Shown here one piece after another: positions 46,303 through 56,056 of a stretch of DNA of 64,000 nt (position 1 is its first letter; each line of letters opens with the position of its first letter). The position numbers were made by a program, and so were the translations under genes. Origin of the DNA: Oceanobacillus halophilus (lineage in GTDB: Bacteria > Bacillota > Bacilli > Bacillales > Amphibacillaceae); the NCBI RefSeq assembly GCF_003628505.1, contig NZ_RBZP01000005.1, positions 1 to 64,000 on the forward strand, in the 5' to 3' direction. A model generated the notes under the pieces. It was not told where the DNA came from, made no database searches, and saw only the letters and a list, made by a program, of their open reading frames with translations.

Positions 46303-46427
46303 CATTGCATTTATACATATTTTCTAAACTTTAGAGAAATCTAAGAAAAAATACTGTTATTTTAGAAATGTAATACCATTTTTTGGTAAGATAGAAACTG
46401 ATTTATTTTTTAGGAGGAATAGTATAG

Positions 46428-47402
<975 letters not shown>

Positions 47403-47404
47403 AG

Positions 47405-47439
47405 AAAAACGAGCTCTTGTTAGTCAAGTGCTCGTTTTT
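47405..47439. terminator. Bidirectional terminator
   Basis: AAAAACGAGC...GCTCGTTTTT hairpin between convergent ldh and the membrane protein gene. Confidence 0.8.
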
Positions 47440-47833
47440 ATGACCTGTTTCTATCTAAAAACTTTTTAATTCCATAGATGATTAATCCTATAATAGCATA
47501 AATTAAAAATAGGACAATGAATCCCCACAAACCTGCAACTGCATCGGCAAATTCCATATTACCTCGATTTGTAATGGCCTGTTGTAATTCAATTGCAAAA
47601 ACTAACACAACCATTCCGGTAAAAGTATAAATAAAGGAAAGGATAGTGATACTCCATTTTAGCTTTTCTATTAGTTTGAAAAAGAAATAGACTACTAAAA
47701 ATGTCATCATGCCTATAATCCCAATAATCCAGAAATGAAGTTCCTTATCTGTCATATGAAATCCAAGCAAATCTACTATAATATCGTGTATTTCATTTAC
47801 AATTTCAGCTAAAATAATAACTATTTCTTTCAT
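47438..47833 (-). CDS. Hypothetical membrane protein, 131 residues
   Basis: Not recognised. Three clear helices (about 32-57, 64-88, 100-123) follow an N-terminal amphipathic stretch; the C-terminus is basic (KKFLDRNRS). ATG 47833 is used because GGGAAGG lies upstream; the first ATG of the frame overlaps that site. The 270 nt upstream to the next repeat show no gene or RNA signal. Confidence 0.68.
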   Translation of the reverse strand: MKEIVIILAEIVNEIHDIIVDLLGFHMTDKELHFWIIGIIGMMTFLVVYFFFKLIEKLKWSITILSFIYTFTGMVVLVFAIELQQAITNRGNMEFADAVAGLWGFIVLFLIYAIIGLIIYGIKKFLDRNRS

Positions 47834-48107
47834 AAACCTTCCCAACTTTCATTTTTGTTAATAAAATGTTTTTTCAGACGTATCATTGTTTATAATCTAA
47901 GTCGAGGTTAATAGAAAATATGACATAAGAAACTGGTGCATAACCTACGCTACGTGATACCTATCACTACTTGTGTAAACCTTACTCTATATCTAAGGAT
48001 ATGTTGGAAGAATTCATACATTGATAACCTCTATTAAACTATAAAACGAACACTTGCTAAATCACATGAGTTAGCATGATGATAATTAAATGCAAGTTTA
48101 ATATAAA

Positions 48108-48397
48108 GGATCTTTCTAAAAGATTCTTACCTTTTGTATTATGACTTTGTTTCATATTTTGTTAGAGTACGAACATCTTTAATTCAGAATACTACTCTGT
48201 TCCCGTTACGGAAATACACTTCGCTTTCCGCGGGGAGGCTGAGGCCGTGCCCGCGAACCGCAAGTATTCTGCCGGAGCGAATGGTAGCACAAATCAATCA
48301 TAAGTGTGAGCGAGACCTACACTACTCTTAATTAAATTTATCAACAGTTTCTATCTACTACTACATTAAAAAAGCCACAAAATATACGAAAAGCGCC
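48108..48397. repeat. MITE-like element, short alpha-left/beta-right form with perfect 8-bp flanks
   Basis: 290 bp from GGATCTTTCTAAAAGATTC to ACGAAAAGCGCC. The core is reduced to an alpha left arm and a beta right arm around a short GAGGCTGAGGCC segment. Flanks AATATAAA at 48100-48107 and 48398-48405 are identical, the clearest target duplication in the window. Confidence 0.9.
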
Positions 48398-48456
48398 AAT
48401 ATAAAAAAAGCAAGGATAAGCTATATTAGCCTTCCTCGCTTGTCGTTGTTTATGAA

Positions 48457-48529
<73 letters not shown>

Positions 48530-48595
48530 GTATGTTCTTGCGACTTTTCTATGTTATCATAGATAAAGATATTACGCAAGACTTTTTCTATAGTC

Positions 48596-48814
48596 CTATT
48601 TAATCTCTTCTAAGGAATCTTTTAGTTTTAATAGTTCTTCTTTCGTTAAAGTAACGCCCTTGCCCATTTTCATCTTATCCGGAGCCCAGTCTCTAAGATC
48701 ATATTTTGGATCCCTTCCATTCCAGCTAATTAAATTTAGTTCCTTCGTCCAGCCTTTTGGTGATTCTGATAGTACTGCAATCGTTTGGATAATATCGTAT
48801 TTTAATTCTGCCAT
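48596..48814 (-). CDS. YdbC/PC4-like single-stranded nucleic-acid-binding protein
   Basis: 72-residue protein (MAELKYDIIQTIAVLSESP, WTKELNLISWNGRDPKYDLRDWAP, GKGVTLTKEELLKLKD). The beta-sheet plus C-terminal helix pattern and WNG..PKYDLR..W motif are those of YdbC, the bacterial relative of transcriptional coactivator PC4, which binds single-stranded DNA. ATG 48814 follows GGGAGTAG. A lone gene close to tRNA-Lys. Confidence 0.82.
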   Translation of the reverse strand: MAELKYDIIQTIAVLSESPKGWTKELNLISWNGRDPKYDLRDWAPDKMKMGKGVTLTKEELLKLKDSLEEIK

Positions 48815-48940
48815 AATAACTACTCCCAACATACTTAAGATAAAATTATTATAACAAACATATTTGGAGAAAAAAATTTTTAATGCGTTTATTCGATTTA
48901 AAAGAGATACTTTGGTCCATTCCGTAACTTTCCTAACAAA

Positions 48941-48977
48941 TAAAAATAGCGAATAGTCACTACACCATTCGCTATTT
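48941..48977 (-). terminator. Terminator of the nitroreductase gene
   Basis: AATAGCGAATGG...ATTCGCTATT stem with TTTATTT on the - strand, overlapping the stop codon. Confidence 0.8.
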
Positions 48978-49513
48978 TACTCTTTAAAATTGCTCATACG
49001 CTCATATGATATTACCTTTTCCCTTGGAATATGTTTCTTTGGTTTAGGTTGCTCTTTAGGATACCCCAAACCTATGACAGCAACTATGTGATTTTCTTTT
49101 GGAATATCTAATAAATCTCTTACGTGACTTTCACGCTTTACCGATTCTTCCGGATCTTCAGAATGATAGACTGCTCCGAAAGCTGATCCAAGACCAAGCT
49201 CAACCGCTTCTAACCAAATGTAACCACATGCTATGGACGCGTCCTGTAACCAGTATTTACTAACAGATGGATTACCAGTAACTGCCACAGCAGCAGGAGC
49301 TTCTTTCAACCATTTCATATATGGTGTCGTTTCAGCGAGTTTGTCAAGGGTCTGACGTTCTTGCACAACTATTAGCTGCTTAGATGGAAGATTATTTCCT
49401 GACGGTGCAAAATAACCAGCATCTGCAATTTTATCCAACGTGTCTGACGGTATATTCATGTCAGCATATCTTGTAATTTCTCTTCTTTTTTTTATTGCTT
49501 CCATAACATCCAT
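48977..49513 (-). CDS. Nitroreductase family protein
   Basis: 178-residue FMN-dependent oxidoreductase. KKRREITRYADM at the N-terminus gives the phosphate-binding arginines, GYFAPSGNNLPSKQLIVV the FMN loop, and AVIGLGYPKEQPKPKKHIPREKVI the family C-terminus. It acts with NAD(P)H on nitro compounds, quinones or related substrates. AGGAGGG precedes ATG 49513. It lies directly downstream of the DNA methyltransferase gene in genome coordinates but has its own strong start signal. Confidence 0.88.
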   Translation of the reverse strand: MDVMEAIKKRREITRYADMNIPSDTLDKIADAGYFAPSGNNLPSKQLIVVQERQTLDKLAETTPYMKWLKEAPAAVAVTGNPSVSKYWLQDASIACGYIWLEAVELGLGSAFGAVYHSEDPEESVKRESHVRDLLDIPKENHIVAVIGLGYPKEQPKPKKHIPREKVISYERMSNFKE

Positions 49514-49573
49514 AACAAATCCCTCCTATAAGTTAGTATATCATTAATTCATACTAAAACAGTAGGAAAACCT

Positions 49574-51058
49574 CTAGTTATCATCTATATGAAAAAATTT
49601 AAACCCTAGATCCTGGTTTGGCCGTGAATTCTGCTTAAATAGCCTTTCCTTGCTTCGTTTTAAGCGCTCCCTACCTATTTCACTTATTGATTGAAAACCT
49701 TCGTGATATGCTGCTGACTGTGAATCGATTTTTTCAGGAAGTTGTACGAGAATAAATTGATGATTTGTCCCAAACTCATTATTAAGACGCCAAACAGCTT
49801 CCCCTGTTGTTCCAGAACCAGAGAAAAAATCCAACACAATTGCCTGATTATCATTATATAAAAGTGATTGAATTAATCCTCTTATTAGTCTTTCTGGTTT
49901 AGAATAGTCAAATATCTTTTTACCAAATATATCTGTAATTTCCTTATCTGCATCTTCATATGTTGGAAAGCCATACCCTGCTATTGAAAATAGATTTCTC
50001 ATTTTCTTAACCTTTCCGCCTCTCTTCACATGGTTTGGTCGAAAAGGAACCTTGCTGATAACTATCTCTTCCCTATTCTTAACAATTTCATAAACTTTTT
50101 CCTGAGAGTAACGCCACTCTCCCTTTAATCGAAAGGTATTTTTATTTCGTCCATTTTCAATAACAACATCGTCTAATAACTCCGTAATAATTTTACCAGC
50201 AGACATGTCTTGAGCATTTACAATAGTATCTGGAATTCGAAATGTCACAGCATTCTCTGGGAAAGTTAATGTTCGTAAGGTATTTCCTGCATTATTAAAT
50301 GGATATTTCTTTCCTTCTTCTGTTTTCTCAATAGAAAGCGCATGTGATTTCTCATTATTCTTTGAAAAAACAAGAATATATTCCGTAACACAGCCAACAT
50401 TTCTATCTAGAAAGGAAGGTTTTTTCTTTTTCTCCCAAATTAGAGTGGTGACAAAATTTTCTTCTCCAAATATTTCATCACACACCTTCTTTAAATTATA
50501 TAGCTCTTTATCATTAATACTTATAAAAATCATTCCGTCTTCTGTGAGTAATCTACGAGCGAGCATCAGCCTAGGGTACATAAAGCTTAGCCAATTGCTA
50601 TGAAATCTTCCTGTTAATTGACTGGAAGAAGCGCTCGTTTTATAACTACTAATCGGTTCTCTAAAATTATCATTAAAAATGAAGCCCATCCCTGTATTAT
50701 AAGGGGGGTCGATGTAAATCATCTTGACTTTTTCTTGATAGGATTGCTGCAGTATTTTTAATGCATCTAAGTTATCCCCTTCAATATAAATATTATTGGT
50801 TCGATCCCAGTCTATACTTTTTTCGATACGAGGCTGGAGTGTTTTAGAAGTTGGTTCTTGTCCCAAACGGATAGCAGCCTTCTTACCTCTCCAGCTAAAT
50901 TCGTAGCTTTCTTCATCCTCTTCTATACTCTCTCCCAATAATAGCATAAGCTTATTCTTATCTAATTTTGAATTCGTAAATACCTCAGGGAACATCTCTC
51001 TCATCTTACTGATATTCTGTTCGATCATACCCGGGGTTAATCCATTCACTTTTTGCAT
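49574..51058 (-). CDS. Type III-like adenine-specific DNA methyltransferase, C-terminally short, no restriction partner
   Basis: 494-residue N6-adenine methyltransferase of the beta class: catalytic motif IV MIYIDPPYNTG (DPPY at 117-120) precedes the SAM motif I VLDFFSGSGTTGEAV (about residue 400). The N-terminal region MQKVNGLTPGMIEQNISKMREMFPEVF is typical of type III Mod subunits. Such proteins usually continue well beyond the GFKFFHIDDN-like segment where this one stops, so the C-terminal part appears missing. No res helicase-nuclease gene lies nearby. ATG 51058 follows GAGGAG. It may be an orphan epigenetic enzyme or a decaying remnant. Confidence 0.85.
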   Translation of the reverse strand: MQKVNGLTPGMIEQNISKMREMFPEVFTNSKLDKNKLMLLLGESIEEDEESYEFSWRGKKAAIRLGQEPTSKTLQPRIEKSIDWDRTNNIYIEGDNLDALKILQQSYQEKVKMIYIDPPYNTGMGFIFNDNFREPISSYKTSASSSQLTGRFHSNWLSFMYPRLMLARRLLTEDGMIFISINDKELYNLKKVCDEIFGEENFVTTLIWEKKKKPSFLDRNVGCVTEYILVFSKNNEKSHALSIEKTEEGKKYPFNNAGNTLRTLTFPENAVTFRIPDTIVNAQDMSAGKIITELLDDVVIENGRNKNTFRLKGEWRYSQEKVYEIVKNREEIVISKVPFRPNHVKRGGKVKKMRNLFSIAGYGFPTYEDADKEITDIFGKKIFDYSKPERLIRGLIQSLLYNDNQAIVLDFFSGSGTTGEAVWRLNNEFGTNHQFILVQLPEKIDSQSAAYHEGFQSISEIGRERLKRSKERLFKQNSRPNQDLGFKFFHIDDN

Positions 51059-51144
51059 GATTGGTCTCCTCATCATTTGGTAGATAAATTAACAGTCTAC
51101 TCTCCTATATAATAAGTTAACATAAATATCAGATAATTTTAAAT

Positions 51145-51186
51145 AATAAAGAAGGAAGCTATCGCAATAACAGCTTCCTTCTTTTA
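51145..51186. terminator. Bidirectional terminator
   Basis: AAAGAAGGAAGCT...AGCTTCCTTCTTT hairpin upstream of the methyltransferase gene and beyond the repeat that follows the amidase gene. Confidence 0.75.
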
Positions 51187-51752
51187 AAAAGTTTTCCTTT
51201 TTTAAGCCTGGCTTTGTTTCACATTTTGTATAGACTGTTTATATCTTTAATTCAGAATAGTGTAGCTCTCGCTCGCATTTATGTTTGATATGTGCGATCA
51301 TTCGCTCCGGCAGAATACTTCGCTTTCCGCGGGCACGGCCTCAGCCTCCTCGGAAGAAAACCACTTCCTGCGGGGTCTTCGGACACGTGCTATTCCCACA
51401 GGAGTCTCCGTATTCTGCCTCCGCTAAGATAGATGCATAATATATTTTTGAAATGAAAGTTCTTGAAATCACGTTTAAGACCATTATTATTCTTGAAAAT
51501 AGCATATTTCTTGTTTATACAAGTAGAGCTGCCACATAGCGAAGGAAATACACGGAGACTCCTGCGGGAAGAAGAGCATCGGTGAGACTACGTAGTGCGA
51601 CAGCACGAAGGAGGCTCACCAGCTCCCCGCGGAAAGAGGAGTGTATTTCCGTAGCGGTGTTAACGAATCGCCCCATTAGTTATTTATACTGAATTAAATA
51701 TATCAGGAATTTCTTTCTACTACGACATTTAAATTGCAACAATATATACTCA
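51186..51752. repeat. MITE-like element, beta + alpha modules in inverted core order
   Basis: Decayed L-type left end (GGCTTTGTTTCACATTTTGTATAG), inverted beta module (CATTCGCTCCGGCAGAATAC... to ...GTATTCTGCCTCCGCT, about 51299-51426), linker, alpha module (about 51539-51656), R-type right end. The linker read on the - strand aligns with that of 20905-21681, so the whole core is flipped relative to the ends. No flanking duplication seen. Confidence 0.82.
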
Positions 51753-51769
51753 AAAAATCTTCCTTAAAC

Positions 51770-53242
51770 TTAAAGTTTCACTCCTTTTAAAACTGGTGGT
51801 ACTCGATGCTTTGTTCCTTGCTCATAGGAATAGGCTATTTCAATTAATCTAGGCTCACTATATGCTGTGCCAGTAAATGTGATTCCTACCGGTTCTCCTT
51901 CACACGTATAACCTGCAGGAACTGTAATGGAAGGATAACCAGCTTTTGCTGGAATCATTGCTCCATCATTATCAGGGAAAATTAACGCATCTAGGTTTTC
52001 ACCTTCTAACACTTCATTAAGCCCTTTCTCGCGAGATAGGTAAGCATCTTTTAACAGACTTGAAAGGTACTCTGGATCAGTTAGATTTCCTGTGGTTTCC
52101 TCTGATTGTATAAGTACTTTCTGCCCAAACTTTAATGCTTGTTCTCCAATTTCATTATTTTTCTTAATCACATCAGCTAATGTGCGTACACCTAGAGAGG
52201 CATCTACATTTTTCAAATACGCATTAAGGTCATTCTTAAACTCATAGAGCATGACCGTAATATCTTCGTCTAATTCCTGGGAAGGTATTTCAACCCCATC
52301 CACTATTTCTGCTCCAAGCTGTTCGACCTCTTCTATTGCTTTTTCAATTACAGTCAGTTTAGATTCCTTTAAACTTTCTAAATAGGGTTTACGGACAATA
52401 CCTATTCGCTTTCCTTTCAATCCATTTTTCATTAGAAAATGGGTAAAATCTTTGTCTTCCAATGAATTCCTTGAAGTAATCGGATCCTTGGAATCAGAAC
52501 CTTGTAATACGTTCAACAAAATCACTGCGTCTGCAACAGTTCTAGCCATTGGTCCAGCTGTATCTTGAGTATGTGAAATAGGGATAATTCCACTTCTGCT
52601 AACTAAACCAATGGTGGGCTTTATTCCTACTAAGGAATTTTGACTGGATGGACTAAGAATGGAACCTGAAGTTTCTGTACCAACAGCAACAGAAGCAAAA
52701 TTGGCCGCAATCGCCGCACCCGATCCTGCACTTGAGCCACCAACGATAAAATGGGAACCATATGGATTTAATACTTGCCCTCCACGGGAACTATACCCTG
52801 TAGGCATATCTTCCGCCATAAAGTTTGCCCATTCTGTAAGATTGGTTTTTCCTAAAATTATGGCACCAGCCTTACGAAGTTGTTTTACCAGGAATGCATC
52901 CTCTTTCGCATAGGATTCAGCCAATACTAGAGAACCTGCACTTGTATGCATTTTATCTCCTGTATCAATATTATCTTTGATAACAACAGGTATCCCATGT
53001 AAAGGCCCTCTTTTACCAGTTGTTTTACGCTCATAATCCAATGTTTCTGCAATATGAATTGCTTCAGGATTAATTTCAAGGATAGAATTAATCTTAGGTC
53101 CTTTTTGATCAAATTCTTTGATTCTATAAAAATACATCTTAACTAATTCCGTGGAAGTTACTTCACCTATATCTAGCTTTTCCTGTATCTCCTCAATGCT
53201 TGTTTCTACTAACCATTCTACTTGTTTATACGGATTTTCCAT
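51770..53242 (-). CDS. Amidase (amidase signature family)
   Basis: 490-residue Ser-cisSer-Lys hydrolase: K89 in GIPVVIKDNID, serines in GGSSAGSGAAIA (170-171), and the nucleophile serine S194 in GTETSGSIL. The C-terminal PAGYTCEGEPVGITFTG segment is also conserved. Related to GatA, but no gatC or gatB adjoins it and the N-terminus differs, so a stand-alone amidase for small amides is more likely. Start ATG 53242 has only a modest AAGGAAAA site. Confidence 0.88.
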   Translation of the reverse strand: MENPYKQVEWLVETSIEEIQEKLDIGEVTSTELVKMYFYRIKEFDQKGPKINSILEINPEAIHIAETLDYERKTTGKRGPLHGIPVVIKDNIDTGDKMHTSAGSLVLAESYAKEDAFLVKQLRKAGAIILGKTNLTEWANFMAEDMPTGYSSRGGQVLNPYGSHFIVGGSSAGSGAAIAANFASVAVGTETSGSILSPSSQNSLVGIKPTIGLVSRSGIIPISHTQDTAGPMARTVADAVILLNVLQGSDSKDPITSRNSLEDKDFTHFLMKNGLKGKRIGIVRKPYLESLKESKLTVIEKAIEEVEQLGAEIVDGVEIPSQELDEDITVMLYEFKNDLNAYLKNVDASLGVRTLADVIKKNNEIGEQALKFGQKVLIQSEETTGNLTDPEYLSSLLKDAYLSREKGLNEVLEGENLDALIFPDNDGAMIPAKAGYPSITVPAGYTCEGEPVGITFTGTAYSEPRLIEIAYSYEQGTKHRVPPVLKGVKL

Positions 53243-53359
53243 GTACGTTTTTCCTTCCTACTATATATTAATTTAATTAATTCTATTATGCGTCACTACT
53301 TTAGATTGGTAAAGTATAATAGTATAATCTATTTAATTATTGTTGTTTTAATGGACAAG

Positions 53360-53396
53360 AAAAAGTAGTCCAATTCATGAACAATTAGACTACTGA
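53360..53396 (-). terminator. Terminator of the universal stress protein gene
   Basis: AGTAGTCTAATT...AATTGGACTACTTTTT on the - strand. Confidence 0.78.
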
Positions 53397-53431
53397 AAAG
53401 TTGGTTGTACAGAATTCTAAACTTGTGTTGA

Positions 53432-53866
53432 CTATCTAATAATCAAGACCTTGCAATGGGCATGATGAACGATATTATTGCTTACACTACCCAAGAAGAA
53501 CCTGCTCATTGTTCCCAGACCACGACTTCCAACAATAATTAAATCAATTTCATTTTCATCCGCGTATTCACAAATCTTAGAGCCTGGATTTCGCTGATTG
53601 TAATTAACAAGCACTTCCGTGTGAACATTCATTCCTTCTTCTTTAAGATCCTTCTCGATACGGTCCATAATTGGACGCATGTTATCAGCCATTTCCATCG
53701 TAATACTTTTTGCAATCGTATAGTTTGTTGTAGGACCACTTATTGTAACTACGGTCACAACATGTACTTCAGCATCAGGGGTGATTTTCAATTGTAGCTT
53801 AGCTTCTTCTATAGCTTGTTTACTTAGCTCAGACCCATCATAAGCAACGAGAATTTTTGTGGTCAT
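53432..53866 (-). CDS. Universal stress protein (UspA family)
   Basis: 144-residue single USP domain. ILVAYDGSELSKQAI at the start carries the conserved aspartate, and IIVGSRGLGTMSRFFLGSVSNNIVHHAHCKVLIIR contains the ATP-binding G-2x-G-9x-G-S pattern, predicting an ATP-binding member. ATG 53866 follows AAGGGAGGGG; eight further codons in frame are ignored. Confidence 0.92.
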   Translation of the reverse strand: MTTKILVAYDGSELSKQAIEEAKLQLKITPDAEVHVVTVVTISGPTTNYTIAKSITMEMADNMRPIMDRIEKDLKEEGMNVHTEVLVNYNQRNPGSKICEYADENEIDLIIVGSRGLGTMSRFFLGSVSNNIVHHAHCKVLIIR

Positions 53867-54055
53867 AACAATGACCCCTCCCTTGATCATAAGGCTTGAT
53901 CTTTCTACCTCTATTTTATCATGGGAGTTTGTATTATTGTCAGAAGTTTGTAAACGTTTACAAAATAGTCATAAATATCCTATTTTCTTTAGATTTGATA
54001 GGGAGTTATTCTAAAAAGAAAGCATCCTTTCTAGAAAATAACCTGATTTTCATCG

Positions 54056-54250
54056 CTAGGTAAACATAGACTGATCCAAGACAGATTGCACATGTGAGAG
54101 TTCTTTGGAAGCTTGTCTGATTGCTTCTTCATATAATAATGGATCAGAATTGTACTTTTGAATAGCCTGCGAAATTAGTTCCTCTGTTAAAAAAATATTC
54201 GTTTGTACTTCTTTTAACTGCTGTAAATTTCCAAAATGATGTTTGTCCAT
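54056..54250 (-). CDS. Hypothetical small helical protein, 64 residues
   Basis: No secure family; it resembles small DUF2524/YtzC-like helical proteins of bacilli. Almost entirely helical with heptad-like spacing (LQQLKEVQTNIFLTEELISQ, EAIRQASKELSHVQSVLDQ). AGGAGAG precedes ATG 54250. No cysteines and no membrane segment. Solitary gene next to the second toxin locus, but transcribed away from it. Confidence 0.65.
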   Translation of the reverse strand: MDKHHFGNLQQLKEVQTNIFLTEELISQAIQKYNSDPLLYEEAIRQASKELSHVQSVLDQSMFT

Positions 54251-54381
54251 AGTGTCTCTCCTATTAATAAATACTTATTAATAGGATTATCTAATTTCCA
54301 TCTTTATATAAGTAGCTTTTACTACTAACAAAAACAGAACATTAGTTCTATTTTACGATTATATTCCTACGGCATTTATGG

Positions 54382-54426
54382 TAGAATATTTATATCAACT
54401 ATAAATGTATAGTGGGCGGTTGACCA
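54382..54426 (+). promoter_or_regulatory. Toxin 2 -10 element and 5' pairing segment
   Basis: A possible -10, TAGAAT, lies at 54382-54387; -35 is unclear. GCGGTTGACCA at 54416-54426 is perfectly complementary to TGGTCAACCGC at 54618-54628 downstream of the gene. ACCATCTTCCC (54424-54434) can also pair with the ribosome site GGGAGGTGGT (54441-54450). Confidence 0.55.
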
Positions 54427-54453
54427 TCTTCCCTTGTGAAGGGAGGTGGTAAT

Positions 54454-54561
54454 TTGACGGCATACGAACACTTGAGTTTAATGTCACAATTCAGTAATAC
54501 ACTGATTGCGGTAATTACAATTACAGTGACTATGGTCGTGTATATAAATAAAAAGAAGTAA
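54454..54561 (+). CDS. Small holin-like type I toxin (toxin 2)
   Basis: 35-residue peptide starting at TTG 54454, 4-9 nt after GGGAGGTGG: MTAYEHLSLMSQFSNTLIAV, then ITITVTMVVYINKKK. Polar N-terminus, one membrane helix and a lysine tail match the putative holin-like toxin family common in Firmicutes. The ribosome site is sequestered in a hairpin with the segment just upstream. The stop codon lies in the stem GTAACCGCC...GGCGATTAC (54558-54591), which on the other strand would terminate an antisense RNA. Toxicity is inferred. Confidence 0.8.
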   Translation: MTAYEHLSLMSQFSNTLIAVITITVTMVVYINKKK

Positions 54562-54690
54562 CCGCCTGCTATGACTAAGGTTGGCGATTACTTCAAAAGT
54601 TTCAATCATCATTATCTTGGTCAACCGCTCTTTATGCGGTTTGTAGTTGATTGGGGTTTGGGTAGTTGCAGCTACTCCAATCCCTATTCT
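54548..54690 (-). ncRNA. Predicted antisense RNA antitoxin 2
   Basis: Very good promoter on the - strand: TTGACA (54720-54725) and TATACT (54697-54702) with a 17-nt spacer, start near 54690. A 5' hairpin GGATTGG...CCAATC and the AACCGC hairpin follow, and GTAATCGCC...GGCGGTTAC with TTCTTTTTATTT ends it near 54548. About 140 nt, overlapping the toxin's last codons and 3' region. Confidence 0.72.
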
Positions 54691-54696
54691 AATTAT

Positions 54697-54725
54697 AGTA
54701 TAAAATCTGTAAATTATACTGTCAA
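54697..54725 (-). promoter_or_regulatory. Promoter of antitoxin RNA 2
   Basis: TTGACA-17 nt-TATACT on the - strand, a near-consensus sigma-A promoter, far stronger than the toxin's own. Confidence 0.85.
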
Positions 54726-54910
54726 TATACAGGGAAATTAGAACTATTTTTACTACATCGTACGTCATTTCACTGCATGTCTATGTCGAAAAAACGCATA
54801 AAAATTCTTTACCCTACCTTTACACTCATAAAAAAAGAGTTTATAGTTTATTATTATAACATTTATTTTCCATCTGAAAATAAATAGGGTTTATATAGGG
54901 GGACTTCAAC

Positions 54911-55720
54911 ATGACAATGAAAAAAACACTAACACTTGCTGGTTCGGATACAAGTGGCGGGGCAGGACAAGCAGCGGATCTTAAAACTTTTCAGGAACAT
55001 GATACGTATGGAATGACTGCATTAACAAGTATCGTTACAATGGATCCTCAAGGGTGGCACCACAATGTTGCACCAATAGATGTAAACCTTGTTGAAAAAC
55101 AATTAGATACAGCTTTATCTGTTGGTATTGATGCTGCAAAATCAGGCATGCTGGGTACAGTTGACATCATAGAACTTGGTGCAAAGAAATTCAAAGAAGC
55201 AAACTTAGATAAATACGTACTTGATCCTGTAATGGTATGTAAAGGCGAAGATGAAGTATTACAACCAGAAAACACCGATGCTATGCGAGAATTATTGCTA
55301 CCTCAAGCACTTGTTACTACACCGAACCTTTTTGAAGCATGGCAATTAGCAGGTACAAGTGGTCCAATCAAAGATATTGAAGGCATGAAAGAAGCAGCTG
55401 CTATCATCCATGAATTAGGTGCCAAAAACGTTGTAATTAAAGGCGGGAAAGCACTTCAGCATGACAAAGCAATTGATCTCTTCTATGACGGAAAAGAATA
55501 TATTGTTTTAGAAGGAGATAAGATTAATACAACTTACAATCATGGTGCTGGCTGTACATTTGCTGCTGCGATCACAGCAAACCTAGCACACGGCAAACCC
55601 GTGAAAGAAGCTGTTACGAACGCAAAAGCATTTGTTACTGCTGCAATCAAACATGGCTGGAAACTAAATGAATATGTGGGTCCAGTTATGCACGGAGCAT
55701 ATAATAAGTTTAACAAATAA
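54911..55720 (+). CDS. pdxK: Pyridoxine/pyridoxal/pyridoxamine kinase (PdxK, ThiD-like)
   Basis: 269-residue ribokinase-fold kinase of the Bacillus PdxK type. LTLAGSDTSGGAGQAADLKTFQ and YGMTALTSIVTMDPQ are the substrate-side motifs; NHGAGCTFAAAI has the catalytic cysteine seen in B. subtilis PdxK. The first motif reads GAGQAADLKT where relatives have GAGIQADLKT, a minor change. It makes PLP, the cofactor of dat and argD. GGGGGA precedes ATG 54911; terminator after it. Confidence 0.92.
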   Translation: MTMKKTLTLAGSDTSGGAGQAADLKTFQEHDTYGMTALTSIVTMDPQGWHHNVAPIDVNLVEKQLDTALSVGIDAAKSGMLGTVDIIELGAKKFKEANLDKYVLDPVMVCKGEDEVLQPENTDAMRELLLPQALVTTPNLFEAWQLAGTSGPIKDIEGMKEAAAIIHELGAKNVVIKGGKALQHDKAIDLFYDGKEYIVLEGDKINTTYNHGAGCTFAAAITANLAHGKPVKEAVTNAKAFVTAAIKHGWKLNEYVGPVMHGAYNKFNK

Positions 55721-55738
55721 GTAACATATTAATTATAC

Positions 55739-55780
55739 TGGAAAGCAAGTTGTTAGGAAAACTTGCTTTCCTATTTTTTA
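55739..55780 (+). terminator. Terminator of pdxK
   Basis: GGAAAGCAAGT...ACTTGCTTTCC stem followed by TATTTTTT. Confidence 0.85.
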
Positions 55781-55782
55781 TC

Positions 55783-55890
55783 CACTCCTGCGAGAAAACA
55801 CTTATGCGTAGACACGTAATCGTGATTTTTTCGTGAGGAGGCTGTGGCCATGATCTATGGTGAATTACTGCCCAGAGTGAGAATTAACAA
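55783..55890. repeat. Relic of a beta-type module
   Basis: CACTCCTGCGAGAAAACACT, then GAGGAGGCTGTGGCC and TACTGCCCAGAGTGAGAATT follow the beta module of the repeat family (ACTCCTGCGGGAAAAGCACG...GAGGAGGCTGAGGCC...TTCTGCCGGAGCGA) with many changes and no ends. The rest of this 335-nt gap holds only the next gene's ribosome site. Confidence 0.55.
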
Positions 55891-56056
55891 GTCTATTCAG
55901 ATATTTGTTATTAGCTAAGTCAGTACGAAATCTATTTAAAAGATTTCTCAAGATGACTAGTAATACATAGAGAAGATTTTACGTATCTGATACATAAATC
56001 CCTTACAAACCGACCCAAGGTTATTAGATATATACTTACAGATAGGAGGTTAGATT

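Noticed and set aside
49574-51058. Complete type III restriction-modification system
   Set aside because: No res-like helicase gene is present on either side; neighbours are a nitroreductase and an amidase.
51770-53242. gatA of the Glu-tRNA amidotransferase
   Set aside because: No gatC or gatB next to it and the protein differs from GatA at the N-terminus; a stand-alone amidase is the safer call.
54484-54768. 94-residue - strand frame across the second toxin locus
   Set aside because: It crosses the antitoxin promoter, terminator and hairpins and has no ribosome site; the RNA interpretation explains the region better.
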